Of a stretch of 64,000 nt of DNA, positions 8,218-19,327 are shown piece by piece; within the stretch, counting starts at the first letter, position 1; every line of letters starts with the position of its first letter. The stretch spans positions 79,474-143,473 of the forward strand of contig NZ_ML178714.1 of assembly GCF_004360145.1 (NCBI RefSeq). Reading direction: 5' to 3'. A program made the translations under genes and the position numbers. The stretch is from Aliiroseovarius marinus (GTDB taxonomy: Bacteria; Pseudomonadota; Alphaproteobacteria; Rhodobacterales; Rhodobacteraceae). The notes below the pieces were generated by a model that did no database searches, was not told where the DNA came from, and saw only the letters and a program-made list of their open reading frames with translations.

Positions 8218-9864
8218 ATGTCCGAAATGCGTGACGCCGCGATGAGTTCGAAAGCCTGGCCCTTTGAAGAGGCGCGCCGGGTGCTCAAACGTTACCAGAA
8301 GGGCGCGCCGGATAAGGGATACGTGCTGTTTGAAACGGGCTATGGCCCGTCGGGTCTGCCCCATATCGGCACCTTTGGCGAGGTTGCGCGCACCACAATG
8401 ATTCAACGCGCTTTCGAGGTGATCTCGGACATTCCGACCAAGCTGGTCTGCTTCTCGGACGATCTGGACGGCATGCGGAAAGTGCCGGGCAACGTTCCGA
8501 ATTCGGAAAGCCTGCATGACCACCTGCAAAAGCCGCTGACCAGTGTGCCGGATCCGTTCGGCACACATGAAAGCTTTGGCCATCACAACAATGCCATGCT
8601 GCGCCGGTTCCTGGACACGTTCGGGTTTGAATACGAGTTCTACTCGGCAACCGAATTCTATGGCTCCGGCCAGTTTGACGAGGTGCTGAAGCGCGCGGTC
8701 GAGAAATATGACGACATCATGGAAGTGATGCTGAAAAGCCTGCGTGAAGAGCGTCGCCAGACCTACTCAATCTTCCTGCCGATCCACCCGGAAACCGGTC
8801 GTGTCCTTTACGTGCCGATGAAAGAGGTGAACGCTGAGGATCACACCATTACCTTTGACGATGAAGACGGCAAAGAGTGGACGCTGCCCGTCACTGGCGG
8901 CAATGTGAAGCTACAGTGGAAGCCGGACTTTGGGGCGCGCTGGGCCGCACTGGAAGTTGACTTCGAGATGTATGGTAAGGACCACTCCACCAACACGCCG
9001 ATCTATGACAAGATATGCCGCATTCTGGGCTGGCGTGCGCCCGAGCACTTTACCTATGAGCTGTTCTTGGATGAAAACGGTCAGAAGATCTCGAAAACCT
9101 CGGGCAATGGCGTGTCGATCGACGAATGGCTGACCTATGCCTCGACCGAGAGCTTGGCTTATTTCATGTTCCTGAAGCCTAAGACCGCGAAGCGGATGCA
9201 TTTTGATGTGATCCCCAAGGCGATGGACGAATATCACCAGCAGCTGAACGCCTATCACAAGCAGGACTTGAAGCAGCAGTTGAACAACCCGGTCTGGCAC
9301 ATCCACGGCGGCGACGTGCCGGTATCGAACATGGTCGTTCCGTTCTCGATGCTGCTCAATCTGGCGTCTGTGGCCTCGGCCCATGACAAGGCGCAGCTTT
9401 GGGGCTTCATTCAGCGCTATGCGCCGGACGCGACGCCGGAGACGCACCCGGATCTGGATGCAGCGGCAGGTTATGCCGTGAAGTACTATGAGGACTTCGT
9501 AGAGCCTGCGAAGGTCTTCCGCCTGCCCACGGATCAAGAGCGTGGCGCGCTGGAAGAGCTGGCGAAAGCCCTGCGCGATGGCGACGTGGCGCTGAACGCG
9601 ATTGCCCGCAAGAACGAGATGATGGGGAACGACGATCCGCTGCCTGCGGTCGACTTCCACTCGGACGAGTTCCTGCAATCGGTGGTCTTCGCGCTGGGCA
9701 AACTGCACGGGTTCGAGAACCTGCGCGATTGGTTCAAAGCGCTATACGAGGTGCTTCTGGGCGCCAGCCAAGGTCCGCGTTTCGGGGGCTTCGCGGCCCT
9801 TTATGGGGCCGAGGAGACGGCTGCCCTGATCGACAAAGCGCTGGCTGGCGAACTGGTGAAGTAA
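8218..9864 (+). CDS. lysK: Lysine--tRNA ligase, class I
   Basis: Charges tRNA-Lys with lysine in the cytoplasm. This is the class I (Rossmann-fold) enzyme used by archaea and many alphaproteobacteria in place of the common class II LysS. The HIGH-type motif is [11 protein letters not shown] near residue 50, and the KMSKS-type motif is [10 protein letters not shown] near residue 290. The chosen ATG at 8218 has AAAGGA upstream and starts [16 protein letters not shown]; the longer frame from 8134 is unsupported. Length is 548 residues. Confidence 0.93.
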   Translation: MSEMRDAAMSSKAWPFEEARRVLKRYQKGAPDKGYVLFETGYGPSGLPHIGTFGEVARTTMIQRAFEVISDIPTKLVCFSDDLDGMRKVPGNVPNSESLHDHLQKPLTSVPDPFGTHESFGHHNNAMLRRFLDTFGFEYEFYSATEFYGSGQFDEVLKRAVEKYDDIMEVMLKSLREERRQTYSIFLPIHPETGRVLYVPMKEVNAEDHTITFDDEDGKEWTLPVTGGNVKLQWKPDFGARWAALEVDFEMYGKDHSTNTPIYDKICRILGWRAPEHFTYELFLDENGQKISKTSGNGVSIDEWLTYASTESLAYFMFLKPKTAKRMHFDVIPKAMDEYHQQLNAYHKQDLKQQLNNPVWHIHGGDVPVSNMVVPFSMLLNLASVASAHDKAQLWGFIQRYAPDATPETHPDLDAAAGYAVKYYEDFVEPAKVFRLPTDQERGALEELAKALRDGDVALNAIARKNEMMGNDDPLPAVDFHSDEFLQSVVFALGKLHGFENLRDWFKALYEVLLGASQGPRFGGFAALYGAEETAALIDKALAGELVK

Positions 9865-10065
9865 AACCTTCAAGATATTGAAATTATTAGCGGCGTTCGA
9901 GTTTTCGGGCGCTGTTTTTCGTTCTACTCCCCCGTGCAACGCACGCCCGTCTTAACGCCCGTTAACCGCCCACATTTACCCCTTTTGACGTTTCTCGCCC
10001 CGTCCTGCGCGCCCCAACGCGTTTGCGCGGGGCTTTGCGTGGATATCGACCGGAAAGGGAACCTG

Positions 10066-12357
10066 ATGAACAAGGCGATTACCGAAGGGGTGGTGTTCAT
10101 GCCGCCTGAATTTGAGGATGGGCTGGATGTCTGGTCAAGCGAGGACGGCACCCCCGGCAGCCTAACGTATGACGGGGCGGGCAATGCGGCCATCGTACCG
10201 GCGGATCAGGATTTCGATGGCTGTTTGGAATTGTTCAAGGATCAGAACACGCAAACGCTGCGCTATATGGGCCAGACACCGTTTGAGCAGGGATGCTATT
10301 TGCGGGTTCGGGCACGGGTCAAGGCGATCTCAGGCCCGCTGCCATCTGTGCGTATCGCTACCCGTCCCAGCCTGACGGGTGGGGGGCATGCCACCGGATA
10401 TGTTGAAACCGGGCCCGAGGTCGCGCTGACATCCTATGGCGAAGTGGTCGAGATCTCGGCCATCATCGGATCGGGCAGCCGGTCGAGCGTTGATATGGTC
10501 TGGGGCGAGGACGTCGCCTATGCCCATGTGGGTCTGGACCTGACCGGGTCGAATGGGGCGGCAGTGCGCATTGACGACATCATCGTCGAAGACGTGACCG
10601 GCGCCTATCTGCGCGACATGATGGATTGGGTCGATGTGCGCGATTTTGGAGCCGTTGGGGACGGTGTCACCGATGACCGCGCCGCGTTCGAGGCCGCCGA
10701 TGCAGCGTCCGGCGGGCGAACCCTGCTGGTGCCCGACGGTGTCTTCTTTATCGGTGCCAACCTGACCCTGCACACGGATATTCGCTTTGAAGGCACGGTG
10801 ACGATGGCCGACAACGTCTATCTGTCGTTGACGCGCAGCTTCGACCTGCCCACCTATATCGACGCGTTCGGGGACGAACTTCTGGGCTTCCGCAAGGCGT
10901 TTCAGGCACTGCTGCACTATGCTGACCACAAGGTTCTGGACATGTGTGGACGCCGCATCGATGTCACCGAGCCCATTGACATGCAAGGGGCCTACGCGAC
11001 CTCGGACACGTTCCTGATCCGGCGCGCGATCCGCAATGGTCAGTTCTACGTCATTGGCGGGGCGGCTTGGGACGACGAGGTGACGACCTCGGCGGCGCAG
11101 TACAGCCCCGCCAATCCGAATAAGCTGACGAATGTGTCCGGGATCTCGGCGATCGAGCCGGGTTCGATCGTGACCGGCAACGGGGTCGGACGAGAAGTGT
11201 ATGTGAAATCGGTCGATATCAGCGCGGAAGAGCTTGAACTGAGCCGCCCGCTCTGGGGCGCGGATCCCAACCAGACCTATACGTTCACCCGCCACAAATA
11301 TGTGCTGGACCTTGGTGGATTTGCCGAGCTACGCCGCCTAAACCTGATCGAGATCGAGTTCCAGTGTAACTCGCATGCTTCGGCTGTGATGCTGGCGCGC
11401 AATGGCGAAAACATGGTGTTCCAGGACTGTCACTTCATTAAGCCCAAGAACCATGGAATCAGTTCGATCGGACGCGCCTGTCAGGGGCTTCAGGTGGACC
11501 GTTGTCAGTTCATCTCGGCCGAACAAAGCCTGCCGGCAACGGACCGTGTGTCGGTTGCGCTGAATGTGAACGCCAATGACTCGAAGATCCGCGACACGCA
11601 GTTCCAGCGCATGGGGACGTCGATGGTAATGTATGGCTCGGGCCATATCATTCAGGGCAACCACATGTATCAGGGGGACGAGGTCACGGATGGTCCACGC
11701 GTGGCAGGCATCGTGTTCACCCTTGAGAACAACAAGACCGTGCTGACTGGCAACTATATCGACAACTGCATGGTCGAATGGAACAACGAGCACGACTCGG
11801 AGCCTGATTTCAGCAATGAATATGCATTCGGCGGGATGACGATCACGGACAACATCTTTACCGCAAATGACGTTGCGCCGTGGTTCACCTGGATCATGAT
11901 CAAGCCGTTCGGCACCGGGCACTATCTGTCTGGCCTGCACGTCAGCAACAACACCTTCCGGTCGTTGAACGGGCGCATTGACCGGGTCGAAAGCGTGTCG
12001 ACCACCCACGGAACGCTGAACGGGTGGAGCATGCGCGACGTGACCTTCAAGGACAATGCCTTCGTGGGCGTCGACCAGCGGACGATCTCGCCCGTGACGC
12101 TTGAGTTCAATCAGAACACGGAAGCCAGCACCTGGAGCTTGGATGGCTCGGCCTATTTCCCGTTCGGTGGCAACGCGCGGACGGTCTCGTCTGTCGTGAT
12201 CGAGGGTGATCTGCGCGACAGCTCCAACAATCAGGTTTGGGACAATCCGCATGTTCTGGTGAACCAAGGAACCGGTGCGAAACTGGCGCAGTTGAAATGG
12301 TCCAAGCCGGTGCGCGGGACGGCGCATGTGACCCTGCGTACGGACAAGCCTGTTTAA
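10066..12357 (+). CDS. Right-handed beta-helix protein with pectate-lyase-like fold
   Basis: A 763-residue protein. Residues 1-180 look like a beta-sandwich carbohydrate-binding-type region. VDVRDFGAVGDGVTDD near residues 187-202 is the classic entry of the Pectate_lyase_3 / GH28-related beta-helix. The long stretch that follows has repeating short strands with Asn-rich turns (for example GNYIDNCMVEWNNE and ISNEYAFGG-like segments), as expected for parallel beta-helix coils. The ATG at 10066 follows GGAAAGGGA. No signal peptide is visible, so secretion would need another route. It may cleave or remodel a polysaccharide; substrate unknown. It is a single-gene unit. Confidence 0.75.
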   Translation: MNKAITEGVVFMPPEFEDGLDVWSSEDGTPGSLTYDGAGNAAIVPADQDFDGCLELFKDQNTQTLRYMGQTPFEQGCYLRVRARVKAISGPLPSVRIATRPSLTGGGHATGYVETGPEVALTSYGEVVEISAIIGSGSRSSVDMVWGEDVAYAHVGLDLTGSNGAAVRIDDIIVEDVTGAYLRDMMDWVDVRDFGAVGDGVTDDRAAFEAADAASGGRTLLVPDGVFFIGANLTLHTDIRFEGTVTMADNVYLSLTRSFDLPTYIDAFGDELLGFRKAFQALLHYADHKVLDMCGRRIDVTEPIDMQGAYATSDTFLIRRAIRNGQFYVIGGAAWDDEVTTSAAQYSPANPNKLTNVSGISAIEPGSIVTGNGVGREVYVKSVDISAEELELSRPLWGADPNQTYTFTRHKYVLDLGGFAELRRLNLIEIEFQCNSHASAVMLARNGENMVFQDCHFIKPKNHGISSIGRACQGLQVDRCQFISAEQSLPATDRVSVALNVNANDSKIRDTQFQRMGTSMVMYGSGHIIQGNHMYQGDEVTDGPRVAGIVFTLENNKTVLTGNYIDNCMVEWNNEHDSEPDFSNEYAFGGMTITDNIFTANDVAPWFTWIMIKPFGTGHYLSGLHVSNNTFRSLNGRIDRVESVSTTHGTLNGWSMRDVTFKDNAFVGVDQRTISPVTLEFNQNTEASTWSLDGSAYFPFGGNARTVSSVVIEGDLRDSSNNQVWDNPHVLVNQGTGAKLAQLKWSKPVRGTAHVTLRTDKPV

Positions 12358-12367
12358 TACACTTAAG

Positions 12368-12396
12368 AAAGGGCCCGCCGATTGGTGGGCCCTTTT
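12368..12396 (+). terminator. Intrinsic terminator after the beta-helix gene
   Basis: AAAGGGCCCGCC pairs with GGTGGGCCCTTT, followed by further T residues. It lies 10 bases after the stop codon. Confidence 0.85.
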
Positions 12397-12508
12397 TCGA
12401 CGCGTTTGGCGGGAAACACCCCAACATCTTCAAATTTCTTGATGCGGATCAAGGCGCGGTCCGGCCGGGTTTGTTAGAGGCAAACCGGACAATCAAGGAG
12501 AGATGCGA

Positions 12509-13462
12509 ATGAGTGTGAATCAGACCCGTACCAGTGCGCCGAAAACCGCTGCAAAGGCGGCCGCGAAGCCTGCAGAGGCGCCCAAGCCCGAGCAGAAACC
12601 GTTCCCCAAGGTAAGTGCAGATCAGATCCGCGAGACCTTTGAAAACGGCAAATATCCCTATGACACCAAGCTGGGTCGTAAGGAATACGAGGCCGAGAAA
12701 GCACGCCTGCAGGCCGAGCTTTTGAAAGTTCAGCGCTGGGTTGGTGAAACGGGTCAGAAATTCGTGCTTCTATTCGAAGGCCGTGACGCGGCCGGTAAGG
12801 GCGGCACGATCAAACGCTTCATGGAGCACCTCAACCCCCGCGAAGCGCGCGTTGTCGCGCTGAACAAACCGACTGACGAAGAGCGCGGCCAGTGGTTCTA
12901 TCAGCGCTATATCAGCCAGCTGCCGACCGAGGGCGAAATGGTTTTCTATGACCGCTCGTGGTACAACCGCGCAGGCGTTGAACGCGTGATGGGCTTTTGT
13001 TCCCCCAGCGAATATCTTGAGTTCATGCGCCAGACGCCCGAATACGAACGCATGCTGACGCGCTCGGGCATTCGCCTGTACAAATACTGGTTCTCGGTCA
13101 CCCGTGAAGAGCAGAAGCGCCGCTTTGACAGCCGCAAGGATGACCCGTTGAAGCGCTGGAAGCTGAGCCCGGTGGATGTGGCATCGCTCTCGAAATGGGA
13201 CGACTACACGGAAGCTAAAGAGGCGATGTTCTTCTATACAGACACTGCCGATGCGCCGTGGACCATCATCAAGTCGAATGACAAGAAGCGTGCGCGTCTG
13301 GAATGCATGCGCCACTTCCTGTCGACCGTTGACTATCCTGACAAGGACTATGACTTGGTCCGCGCGCCGGATCCGCTGATCGTAGGTCACGCCAGCCAAG
13401 TGATCCACAACGCCGATCACATCTTGGGCTCAAGCCTGCATCCGGATCAGCGTCGCGGTTGA
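12509..13462 (+). CDS. ppk2: Polyphosphate kinase 2
   Basis: Transfers phosphate between polyphosphate and nucleotides. The 317-residue product has one PPK2 domain, so it is the class I type that usually favours nucleoside diphosphate phosphorylation. The Walker A motif is GRDAAGKGGT (residues 91-100), the lid/Walker B region contains YDRSWYNRAG (147-156), and KDDPLKRWKLSP and IIKSNDKKRAR are also family-typical. An Ala/Lys/Pro-rich, likely disordered N-terminal tail covers residues 8-35. The ATG at 12509 is preferred to 12503 because AGGAG sits 8 bases before it. It is flanked by terminators. Confidence 0.93.
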   Translation: MSVNQTRTSAPKTAAKAAAKPAEAPKPEQKPFPKVSADQIRETFENGKYPYDTKLGRKEYEAEKARLQAELLKVQRWVGETGQKFVLLFEGRDAAGKGGTIKRFMEHLNPREARVVALNKPTDEERGQWFYQRYISQLPTEGEMVFYDRSWYNRAGVERVMGFCSPSEYLEFMRQTPEYERMLTRSGIRLYKYWFSVTREEQKRRFDSRKDDPLKRWKLSPVDVASLSKWDDYTEAKEAMFFYTDTADAPWTIIKSNDKKRARLECMRHFLSTVDYPDKDYDLVRAPDPLIVGHASQVIHNADHILGSSLHPDQRRG

Positions 13463-13485
13463 TTTGACAGACAACACAGAACGAC

Positions 13486-13508
13486 GGGGCGCTTAGGCGC
13501 CCCTTTTT
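13486..13508 (+). terminator. Intrinsic terminator after ppk2
   Basis: GGGGCGC pairs with GCGCCCC around a TTAG loop and is followed by a run of five T residues. Confidence 0.85.
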
Positions 13509-13602
13509 CATTCTATCTTTTGTTGAGGCGGGGTAGTCTGGAGAAAACAGATTTGCGCACGGTCCCCGGAGCGCTTTTTATACAAGCAGTGCAGGTGATT
13601 TT

Positions 13603-14745
13603 ATGCCCTATTCCAGACGTTTCATTCTGGCCGGTTTGTCGGTTGTTTCTCTTGGGGCTTGCCAATCTGGAAGCACAGTAAGCAGCGTTCCGCCGAGTGC
13701 GTCTGGTGGGATGCGCGCGGTGCGCAATACGCGGTTTGACACTTGGGTCCCGGGGGCCAAGAAACGGATGATCGCGCGCGGGTTGCCCGCGTCCGCTGTC
13801 AACCGTGCCTTCCGCAATGTGGGTTATCTGCCCGGCGTGGTGGAACGCGACCGCAATCAGACCGAATTCGTGCGCTCGTTCGAGGATTATCTGGCTATCG
13901 CCGCCTCGGACGCGCGGATTGCGAAGGGGCGGGCGATGCTGTCCAGACACGCAAGCCTGCTGAACCGGCTTGAGGCCCGTTACGGCGTCGAGAAAGAGGT
14001 GATCGTCGCCGTGTGGGGTGTCGAAAGCCGCTATGGTGAACGGCGCGGCGATGTGCCGGTGATGTCCGCGCTGGCGACGCTGGCCTTTGACGGTCGGCGC
14101 GGCCGCTTTTTCGAGGGGCAGATGGCCGCTGCGATCAAGATCCTTGCACGTGGCGACGTCACACCCGCGCGCATGGTGGGCAGCTGGGCGGGCGCGATGG
14201 GGCATACGCAGTTCATCCCCTCGTCCTATCTGGCCTATGCGGTGGATTTCCGGGGCGACGGCAAGGCGGATATCTGGTCAGATGATCCCACCGACGCGCT
14301 TGCCTCGACCGCCGCGTATCTCAGCCGGTCGGGCTGGAGGCGCGGGCAGCGATGGGGCGAAGAGATCACCGGGCGTGCGCCGTCGGGCAGGGGCCGCGTG
14401 GTCAAGCCTGCAGGTGACAGTGGCCCGGTGTTCGAAGTCTATCACAACTACGCGGTTCTGGCCCGCTACAACAACGCGCAGAAATACATCATTGGCGTAG
14501 GGCATCTGTCCGACCGGCTGGTCGGGCGCCCCGCGTTGCGCGCCTCGTTCGGACCAGATGAACACGGGTTGACGCTAGAGGATCGCAAGGCCCTGCAACG
14601 CGGGCTGACCCGCGCAGGCTTTGACACGGGCGAGGCCGATGGCGTCTTGGGAAAAAAGACCTTCGCCGCGATTGAGGCCTTCCAGAGGTCGCGCGGGCTT
14701 CGGGTGACCGGTATGCCATCGAAAGCGTTGCTTGCAATGCTGTAG
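13603..14745 (+). CDS. Lytic murein transglycosylase (MltB-like) lipoprotein with PG-binding domain
   Basis: Cleaves the glycan strand of peptidoglycan with formation of 1,6-anhydro-MurNAc. The 380-residue protein begins with a signal ending in the lipobox LGAC (Cys20). The SLT_2/MltB catalytic domain follows, with the catalytic Glu at about residue 141 in VWGVESRYG, and AGAMGHTQFIPSSYLAYAVD as the second family motif. The last 65 residues form a PG_binding_1 domain (DRKALQRGLTRAGFDTGEADG). Likely anchored to the outer membrane facing the periplasm. Single transcription unit. Confidence 0.93.
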   Translation: MPYSRRFILAGLSVVSLGACQSGSTVSSVPPSASGGMRAVRNTRFDTWVPGAKKRMIARGLPASAVNRAFRNVGYLPGVVERDRNQTEFVRSFEDYLAIAASDARIAKGRAMLSRHASLLNRLEARYGVEKEVIVAVWGVESRYGERRGDVPVMSALATLAFDGRRGRFFEGQMAAAIKILARGDVTPARMVGSWAGAMGHTQFIPSSYLAYAVDFRGDGKADIWSDDPTDALASTAAYLSRSGWRRGQRWGEEITGRAPSGRGRVVKPAGDSGPVFEVYHNYAVLARYNNAQKYIIGVGHLSDRLVGRPALRASFGPDEHGLTLEDRKALQRGLTRAGFDTGEADGVLGKKTFAAIEAFQRSRGLRVTGMPSKALLAML

Positions 14746-14785
14746 CGGCTTCTGACTGGCCGTCGAAAAGGACCGCTTTCTGCGC

Positions 14786-15589
14786 CTATTGTGCCGTCCA
14801 GCCCCCATCAATCGGAATCGAGGTGCCCGTCACGTTATGCGCCTCACGCGCGCAGAGCCACAGCGCCAGTGCGCCGACTTCCGCAGGATCCGATGTGCGG
14901 CGTGAGGGCTGCTTTTCGGCCAGCAACTCGGCTATTCCGGCCTCCCGATCACCGCCATGCGCGGCGGCCCGTTCCTGAATTTGCGGCTCGATGATGGCGG
15001 TCTCGGTCCAGCCAGGACAGATGCAATTTACGGTGACGCCGCCAGAGGCTCGGCTTCCGGCATCGGCGTATTCCAGCGCCGCTACGCGCGACATGCCGAC
15101 CAGTCCGAATTTTGACGCCACATAGGGCGCTTTGTACTTCGAGGCGACAAGTCCGTGCACTGACGCGATATTGATCACACGCCCGAACCCGCGTTCGGCC
15201 ATCAAGGGCATTGCCAACCGCATGGTGTGAAACGCCCCCGACAAATTGACGTCGAGAATGGCATCCCAGGTCTCTTGGTCGGCCTCGGCCAGCGGCACGG
15301 TTTTCTGAATGCCTGCGTTGTTGACAAGAATATCGGCCCCACCCCAATCAGCCATGTCATCCATCATCTGTTCAATGGCGCTGACATCACGCATATCAGC
15401 GTGGAAGAAACGCGCATCGGGTGCACCTGCGTCCAGAGCCTCATTCAGCGCGTCCTGCGCCATCTTTGCGTCTGCCAGCCCGTGAAGGGCCACGCGTGCG
15501 CCTGCCTTTGCGAATGCTTTTGCCATGGCCAGCCCGATCCCCTGTACGGATCCGGTTACAAGCGCGGTTTTGCCCGTTAGGTCAGTCAT
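14786..15589 (-). CDS. bdhA: D-3-hydroxybutyrate dehydrogenase (SDR)
   Basis: Oxidises 3-hydroxybutyrate to acetoacetate with NAD, the step after PHB monomer release. The 267-residue short-chain dehydrogenase has the NAD-binding glycine motif TGSVQGIGLAMA, NNAG at the central strand, and the catalytic S-Y-K set (INIASVHG and YVASK). It shows the family-typical end VTGTSIPIDGGWTAQ. The ATG at 15589 is chosen for its GAGGAGG ribosome binding site. A link to the PHA locus at 33-37.6 kb is functional inference. It diverges from the MATE gene. Confidence 0.85.
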   Translation of the reverse strand: MTDLTGKTALVTGSVQGIGLAMAKAFAKAGARVALHGLADAKMAQDALNEALDAGAPDARFFHADMRDVSAIEQMMDDMADWGGADILVNNAGIQKTVPLAEADQETWDAILDVNLSGAFHTMRLAMPLMAERGFGRVINIASVHGLVASKYKAPYVASKFGLVGMSRVAALEYADAGSRASGGVTVNCICPGWTETAIIEPQIQERAAAHGGDREAGIAELLAEKQPSRRTSDPAEVGALALWLCAREAHNVTGTSIPIDGGWTAQ

Positions 15590-15789
15590 ATGTGTCCTCC
15601 TCGATGCCCATGCGCCCTGACAGGGCCGGCACGCCCACGATAGCGTTGCATTCCCGATTGAGCTATGGCGGACCTGTCGAAGTGGCGACCGACGTGGCGA
15701 TACCAACGCCAATACGCACCGTTACCGCGATACGATAGCGCCAACACTCTGTGCTTGCCCCGCCGCACTACCCACAATAGAGGTGGGGA

Positions 15790-17151
15790 ATGACACAGGT
15801 AATGACTCTCCCTCAGCACATGCGTGCAGTTCTGGTTCTGGGCACACCGCTGGTGGCCTCGCAACTGGCGCAGTTTTCGGTGCAGATCACCGACACGATC
15901 ATGCTGGGCTGGTACGGGGTCGAGGAACTGGCCGCCGTCACGCTGGCAGGCACATTCTTTTTCATTTTCCTGATTATGGGGGCCGGTCCGGGCTTTGCCC
16001 TGATGCCCATGGTGGCCGAGGCGGAAGAGGCCGGCGACGAGGTGCGCGTACGGCGCTTGACCCGGATGGCCCTGTGGATTTCTGTCGGCTTTGCACTGGC
16101 CGTGCTGCCCCTGATGTGGATGTCGGCGCCAATCCTGCAGGCGATGGGGCAGGATGAGGGGCTCAGCCTGATTGCGCAGGACTATCTGCGGATCGCAGGC
16201 TTTGGCATGATCCCGTCTTTGATCGTGATGTCCTTGCGCAGCTACCTGTCCGCGCTAGAGCACGCACGCATTGTCCTGTGGGCGACGGTGATTGCGGCCG
16301 TGATGAATGCGGTCATCAACTATGCGCTGATCTTCGGCAACTGGGGCGCGCCGGAACTGGGTGTGCGTGGGGCGGCGATTGCCTCGGTCACGATCCAGAT
16401 CGCAGCGGGGATCGTTCTGTGGATCTATGCAGCGCGCCTGAACCCGGAACAGGCCTTGTTCCAACGGCTTTGGAAACCGGACTGGGAGGCCTTGGTGGCG
16501 CTCCTGAGACTGGGCATTCCCATCGGCATGACCACATTGGCCGAGGTGGGGATGTTCTCGGCCTCGACCATCGTTGTGGGGCTGATCGGCACGCTAGAGC
16601 TTGCCGCGCACGGCATCGCGCTTCAGATCACGGCGCTGTTCTTCATGGTGCATTTGGGTCTGTCGATGACGGCGACGGTGCGCGCAGGCCGCGCCTTGGG
16701 CCGCCGGGACGAGCTGGGCCTACGCCGGGGCGCCCTAGCGGTGACGCTGGCATCGGTCCTCTTCGGTGGGCTGACCGTCATCCTGTTCTTGGTCTTCCCG
16801 GCGCCGCTGATCCAGCTGTTCCTCGACCCGAACGAAGTCTTGCGGGCCGAGATCGTCGTGCTTGGCACTTCGCTTCTGGTGGTCGCCGCTCTGTTTCAAT
16901 TCGCAGACGGCGCGCAGGCCATCGCCATGGGGCTTCTGCGCGGGGTGCAGGACACACGGGTGCCCATGATCATCGCCAGCCTCAGCTATTGGCTGGTCGG
17001 GATGGGATCGTCCTATGTGCTGGGCATCACGTTGGGCTTCGGCGCAGTCGGTGTCTGGTGGGGATTGCTGTTGGGCCTGCTCTGCGCCGGTGCCTTCATG
17101 TCGTGGCGCTTTTGGATGCAAAGCTCGCGTATTGGCGCACCTGCCCGATAG
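15790..17151 (+). CDS. MATE family efflux transporter
   Basis: An inner-membrane multidrug and toxin extrusion transporter that exports organic cations or drugs against Na+ or H+. The 453-residue protein has about 12 hydrophobic segments arranged as two related halves. The N-terminal half holds VLGTPLVASQLAQFSVQITDTIMLGWYG, a typical MATE first helix and loop. A GGTGGGGA lies just before the ATG. Substrate is not predictable. It stands alone, divergent from bdhA and converging on the next minus-strand gene. Confidence 0.9.
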   Translation: MTQVMTLPQHMRAVLVLGTPLVASQLAQFSVQITDTIMLGWYGVEELAAVTLAGTFFFIFLIMGAGPGFALMPMVAEAEEAGDEVRVRRLTRMALWISVGFALAVLPLMWMSAPILQAMGQDEGLSLIAQDYLRIAGFGMIPSLIVMSLRSYLSALEHARIVLWATVIAAVMNAVINYALIFGNWGAPELGVRGAAIASVTIQIAAGIVLWIYAARLNPEQALFQRLWKPDWEALVALLRLGIPIGMTTLAEVGMFSASTIVVGLIGTLELAAHGIALQITALFFMVHLGLSMTATVRAGRALGRRDELGLRRGALAVTLASVLFGGLTVILFLVFPAPLIQLFLDPNEVLRAEIVVLGTSLLVVAALFQFADGAQAIAMGLLRGVQDTRVPMIIASLSYWLVGMGSSYVLGITLGFGAVGVWWGLLLGLLCAGAFMSWRFWMQSSRIGAPAR

Positions 17152-17185
17152 AGCAGGCGACCAAACTTGCTGATTGTGGTGGCGA

Positions 17186-17587
17186 TTAGCCCTTGGTCAA
17201 TCGATCTGCTTTTTTGCGCACCAACATCGTGCGCAGATCGTGCATGGCCAGCAAAAGCGCGTCGGTCACCTGTTCCAGATCTTCGTCCGAGGCCCGCGCC
17301 TGCGCCCAATGCGTCGTCAGGTTCAGGTGATCGACCGTGCGCAGGATATCATCGATATCCCGCTGCTTCAGCTGCGCGCGGCGCTGCTCCATCCACTCGG
17401 CAATCGCGGCATTGTCCTCGTCAGACAACTCACGACCGCCTTGGGGTTTCACATCGCCGTTTTTGATGTTCAAAACCGCAATCTGGTCCAGCTCGATCCG
17501 GCGTTGCCGGTTTTCCGTATCCACCTTGAACACGAAAGCTCCGTTTTCACGGACACGGAAATAATAGTCAGGCAGGACAGCGGACAT
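17186..17587 (-). CDS. Conserved hypothetical cytoplasmic protein
   Basis: A 133-residue protein that I do not recognise by name. The N-terminus MSAVLPDYYFRVRENGAFVF and IELDQIAVLNIKNGDVKP look like a small beta sheet. The rest is helical and charged, ending in a Lys/Arg-rich helix. No signal peptide or transmembrane segment is seen. The ATG at 17587 is preceded by AAAGGT; the longer frame to 17875 would overlap aspC heavily and lacks support. It lies 32 bases downstream of the aminotransferase gene and is probably co-transcribed. Confidence 0.7.
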   Translation of the reverse strand: MSAVLPDYYFRVRENGAFVFKVDTENRQRRIELDQIAVLNIKNGDVKPQGGRELSDEDNAAIAEWMEQRRAQLKQRDIDDILRTVDHLNLTTHWAQARASDEDLEQVTDALLLAMHDLRTMLVRKKADRLTKG

Positions 17588-17619
17588 CTGGGACCTTTCG
17601 ATTCTAATCGCCTTCGGTT

Positions 17620-18885
<1,266 letters not shown>

Positions 18886-18928
18886 TCATCAGGTGCCCGA
18901 TATCGACATTGCATAAGGAGAGACAGGC

Positions 18929-19324
18929 ATGGAACAGACTGTAGCGAACGGCGATTGGTTTTCCGAGGACGCCGCGACCTTCGGGGATCGCCTGGCCGCC
19001 GCCCGCGAAGCCGAAGGCATGTCGCAATCCGCATTGGCCCGACGGCTGGGTGTGAAACTGAAAACCCTGCGCGGATGGGAAGAGGATCTGTCCGAACCAC
19101 GCGCCAACAAATTGCAGATGGTCTCGGGCGTTCTGAATGTCTCGATGCGCTGGCTTTTGACTGGCGAGGGCGAAGGGGTCAGTGAACCGACGCTTGAAGA
19201 CGGAGACGCCCCCGAGGTGCGCGATCTTCTGCTTGAAATTCGCGACATCAAGATGCAGATGAGCCGCTCGGCCGAGCAGTTGGGCCGGCTTGAAAAACGC
19301 CTGCGTAAGCGGCTGGAAGGATAA
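18929..19324 (+). CDS. XRE-type helix-turn-helix regulator
   Basis: A 131-residue DNA-binding protein. Residues 18-75 form a Cro/C1-type HTH (FGDRLAAAREAEGMSQSALA, then KLKTLRGWEEDLSEP). The C-terminal 40 residues are a charged helix that could form a coiled-coil dimer. A strong AAGGAG precedes the ATG. Three bases separate its stop from sdhE, so the pair is an operon. Its target is not shown. It diverges from aspC. Confidence 0.85.
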   Translation: MEQTVANGDWFSEDAATFGDRLAAAREAEGMSQSALARRLGVKLKTLRGWEEDLSEPRANKLQMVSGVLNVSMRWLLTGEGEGVSEPTLEDGDAPEVRDLLLEIRDIKMQMSRSAEQLGRLEKRLRKRLEG

Positions 19325-19327
19325 GAC

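Noticed and set aside
10330-11295. Long open frame opposite the beta-helix gene
   Set aside because: Composition is shadow-like (Arg- and His-rich), and the plus-strand gene has a clear fold motif and a ribosome binding site.
14786-15589. FabG or acetoacetyl-CoA reductase identity for the SDR gene
   Set aside because: The motifs and the C-terminal end fit 3-hydroxybutyrate dehydrogenase better, though a related dehydrogenase cannot be fully excluded.
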